A DNA stretch of 6,842 nucleotides, from contig MHFY01000054.1 of the NCBI GenBank assembly GCA_001805375.1, forward strand, positions 3,154 to 9,995. Direction: 5' to 3'. This stretch comes from Omnitrophica WOR_2 bacterium GWA2_47_8. GTDB lineage: Bacteria > Omnitrophota > Gorgyraeia > Zapsychrales > GWA2-47-8. The notes beneath the pieces were generated by a model. The model made no database searches, was not told the DNA's origin, and saw only the letters and a program-made list of their open reading frames with translations. The position numbers and the translations under genes are program-made. Below are positions 5,004 to 6,842 of the stretch, one piece after another (positions within the stretch are counted from its first letter, which is position 1; each line of letters begins with the position of its first letter).

Positions 5004-6761
5004 ATGTATATCCTCGGCCTCAATTGTTATGCCCATGAAGCTTCCGCCTGCCTGCTGAAAGACGGGCGCGTCTGTTCTCTCATCGAAGAAGAGCGCTTCA
5101 ACCGCGAGAAGCATACTTGGAAATATCCCGCCCAAGCCATCGAGGCCTGCCTTGCCATGGAAGGGATCACCATTAATGACGTGGACCGTATCACGTTCTA
5201 TTGGCAGCCGTATAAGGAATTCACCGAGAATTTATCGCACTTCTTGAAATATCTTCCGGAAAGCCTGAATCTGCTCAAAGCGCCCTCGGGCAGCAGTGAA
5301 TTGACCTTCTCCAAACGTGTGTTAAGCATGTATGGTTTGCCGAACGCTTTAAGAAAGCACTTAAAACTTTCCCAAAAGCCCAAGGTTGAATTTATCGAAC
5401 ATCATCTTGCGCATGCCGCGAGCTGTTTTTTTGTTTCTCCTTTTGAAGAGGCCGCCATCCTCACCATCGACGGGCGCGGAGAATCCATCACCGCGCTGTC
5501 CGCTTTCGGGAAAGGGAACAAGATCAAAAAACTTTCCGAGATCAAGGTCCCCAATTCCCTGGGGCACCTCTACGCGGCGCTCACCGCTTTCTTGGGATTT
5601 AAACCGCTGTTCGACGAGTGGAAGGTCATGGGCATGTCGGCCTACGGAAAAGACCGCTACAAAGATGTCTTTGCCGATATCTTAAAATTAAAAGATCACG
5701 GAAGATTTGATCTTAATTTAAAATATTTTAAATTTCACACGCATGGGCAGGGCTGCTGGGTGAGCCCGTATTTCATTGAAAAGTTAGGCCCTCCGCGGGA
5801 ATCAAAGGCGGAATATGATCAGCGTCATTTCGATATCGCCTGCAGCCTGCAGAGGCGCGTGGAAGAGGCGGGCGTGCATATGGCCAATCATTTATATGAA
5901 CGCACGCAATGCCCCAACCTCTGCATGACCGGCGGAGTGGTGCTGAATTGCCTGATGAATAAAAAGATCATCGAACGAACGCCGTTCAAGAATTTCTTCA
6001 CCATGCCGATCGCCAACGACGCCGGGACATCGATGGGCAGCGCGCTTTTTTATTATCATCAAACGTTGAATAAGAAGCGGGAATTTGTTTTTGAAAATAT
6101 TTTTTTGGGCCCGGAATATGATAATGAGGCCATTGAAAGGGTCTTAAAGGAAAAGAATGTGGTGTATCAAAAGTCGGCGCAGATCGCCAAAGATACCGCG
6201 CGGTGCATCAGTCAGGGGAATATCGTCGGATGGTTCCAGGGGAGGATGGAGGCCGGCCCGCGCGCCCTAGGGCACCGCAGTATCGTGGTCGACCCGCGCG
6301 ACAGTAAAATGAAAGACCGGCTGAACTTGCGCGTTAAGAAACGGGAATATTACCGCCCCTTTGCCCCGTCGGTCTTGGAGGAGAAGGTGAATGATCTCTT
6401 TGTCATGCCCAAAGGCCAGCTTTCGCCGTACATGATCCTGATCGGTGATGTCAAAGAGGGAAAACAAAACGCGATCCCCGCGGTCACGCACGCCGACGGC
6501 ACCGCCCGTGTCCACACCGTTAATAAAAAACAAAATCCTCTGTATTGGGAATTGATCAGCGAATTCGAAAAAATAACCGGCGTGCCGGTGATCTTGAATA
6601 CCTCGTTCAATGAGAACGAGCCGATCGTCAATACACCGGAAGAAGCGGTGAATTGTTTCCTGCGCACGGATTTTGATGTCCTTGCTATTGGAGATTATTT
6701 AGTAACCAAAGATAAAAGAGCCCTGGAAGGCCTCGTTAACATAAACTATGCCAGCGTTTAG
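5004..6761 (+). CDS. Carbamoyltransferase, NodU/CmcH (TobZ) family
   Basis: Transfers a carbamoyl group from carbamoyl phosphate, via carbamoyl-adenylate, to a hydroxyl group of a sugar or metabolite. The 585-residue length fits the family. The N-terminal Kae1-like part shows ILGLNCYAHEASACLLKDG (3-21), EEERFNREKH (28-37), the metal-ligand set HHLAH (133-137) and TIDGRGE (154-160), KVMGMSAYG (207-215), TGGVVLNC (309-316) and PIANDAG (335-341, Asp339). The C-terminal domain shows GWFQGRMEAGPRALGHRS (409-426), REYYRPFAPSV (447-457) and VILNTSFNENEP (529-540). ATG 5004 is chosen because relatives begin at this point; an in-frame GTG at 4935 would add 23 residues encoded by the repeat-rich gap. 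No good ribosome-binding site precedes either start. With the epimerase, methyltransferases and GT2 protein nearby, O-carbamoylation of a glycan is the likeliest role; an antibiotic-type metabolite is possible. The family is certain, the substrate unknown. Confidence 0.93.
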   Translation: MYILGLNCYAHEASACLLKDGRVCSLIEEERFNREKHTWKYPAQAIEACLAMEGITINDVDRITFYWQPYKEFTENLSHFLKYLPESLNLLKAPSGSSELTFSKRVLSMYGLPNALRKHLKLSQKPKVEFIEHHLAHAASCFFVSPFEEAAILTIDGRGESITALSAFGKGNKIKKLSEIKVPNSLGHLYAALTAFLGFKPLFDEWKVMGMSAYGKDRYKDVFADILKLKDHGRFDLNLKYFKFHTHGQGCWVSPYFIEKLGPPRESKAEYDQRHFDIACSLQRRVEEAGVHMANHLYERTQCPNLCMTGGVVLNCLMNKKIIERTPFKNFFTMPIANDAGTSMGSALFYYHQTLNKKREFVFENIFLGPEYDNEAIERVLKEKNVVYQKSAQIAKDTARCISQGNIVGWFQGRMEAGPRALGHRSIVVDPRDSKMKDRLNLRVKKREYYRPFAPSVLEEKVNDLFVMPKGQLSPYMILIGDVKEGKQNAIPAVTHADGTARVHTVNKKQNPLYWELISEFEKITGVPVILNTSFNENEPIVNTPEEAVNCFLRTDFDVLAIGDYLVTKDKRALEGLVNINYASV

Positions 6762-6842
6762 TCAATTTTTCAATCATCGGAAAATTAACCATAGATTTTT
6801 GATCGTTTCGGCTATTTGCCTTTTGGCGCTTTTTTTTAGGTA
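6748..6842 (+). CDS. Probable membrane protein, N-terminal fragment cut by the window edge
   Basis: An ATG at 6748, overlapping the last 14 bases of the carbamoyltransferase gene, opens a frame that stays open to the right edge (31 codons); the other two forward frames stop soon after 6761. The peptide begins MPAFSQFFNHRKINHR and continues as a hydrophobic stretch (about residues 17-30, FLIVSAICLLALFF). This is a charged N-terminus followed by a transmembrane helix or uncleaved signal anchor. Overlap with the gene before implies co-transcription. Nothing else can be identified: a multi-pass glycosyltransferase, a SxtJ-like partner of carbamoyltransferases, or an anchored hydrolase would all fit. 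No good ribosome-binding site is seen. Confidence 0.5.
   Translation, partial: MPAFSQFFNHRKINHRFLIVSAICLLALFFR

Overview
The window is about 6.8 kb of bacterial chromosome, coding-dense and of moderate GC content. TGA is used as a normal stop codon. Gene style and content (extended SDR epimerase, class I methyltransferases, a methyltransferase-GT2 fusion and a NodU/CmcH-type carbamoyltransferase) suggest a Gram-negative-type, environmental, possibly uncultured lineage. Omnitrophota or a similar candidate phylum would fit, but that is an impression of style, not a demonstrated placement.

Left part (1-1449): the C-terminal half of a xylose-isomerase-like TIM-barrel protein (sugar phosphate isomerase/epimerase family) runs in from the left edge. 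It converges on a complete minus-strand metF (5,10-methylenetetrahydrofolate reductase). The roughly 94 bases between their stop codons are almost filled by an imperfect palindromic element. A short AT-rich divergent intergenic region (1450-1555) separates metF from the genes to its right. It carries a good -10 box for metF so close to the ATG that the metF mRNA may be leaderless, and plausible promoters plus a strong Shine-Dalgarno site for the rightward genes.

Right part (1556-6842, all plus strand): a glycan-biosynthesis or glycan-decoration cluster. It contains (i) a CDP-paratose 2-epimerase-like SDR whose YxxxK motif reads FxxxK; (ii) a class I SAM methyltransferase coupled to it by an ATGA overlap; (iii) a separate unit starting from an apparent internal promoter, encoding a protein that joins a SAM methyltransferase domain to a GT2 (DPM1-like) glycosyltransferase domain; (iv) after a 127-base repeat-rich gap, a full-length carbamoyltransferase; (v) the start of a probable membrane protein, overlapping the carbamoyltransferase and cut by the right edge. 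Together they could prepare a nucleotide sugar, transfer a sugar to a carrier, and methylate and O-carbamoylate a surface or secreted glycan. No substrate can be read from the sequence.

The least explained structures are non-coding: the palindromic element at 486-577, the TGTAAT/ATTACA dyad on the -35 box and a nine-codon leader ORF at 3401-3482, and the heptad/inverted-repeat gap at 4877-5003. No tRNA, rRNA, CRISPR array or insertion sequence was seen.
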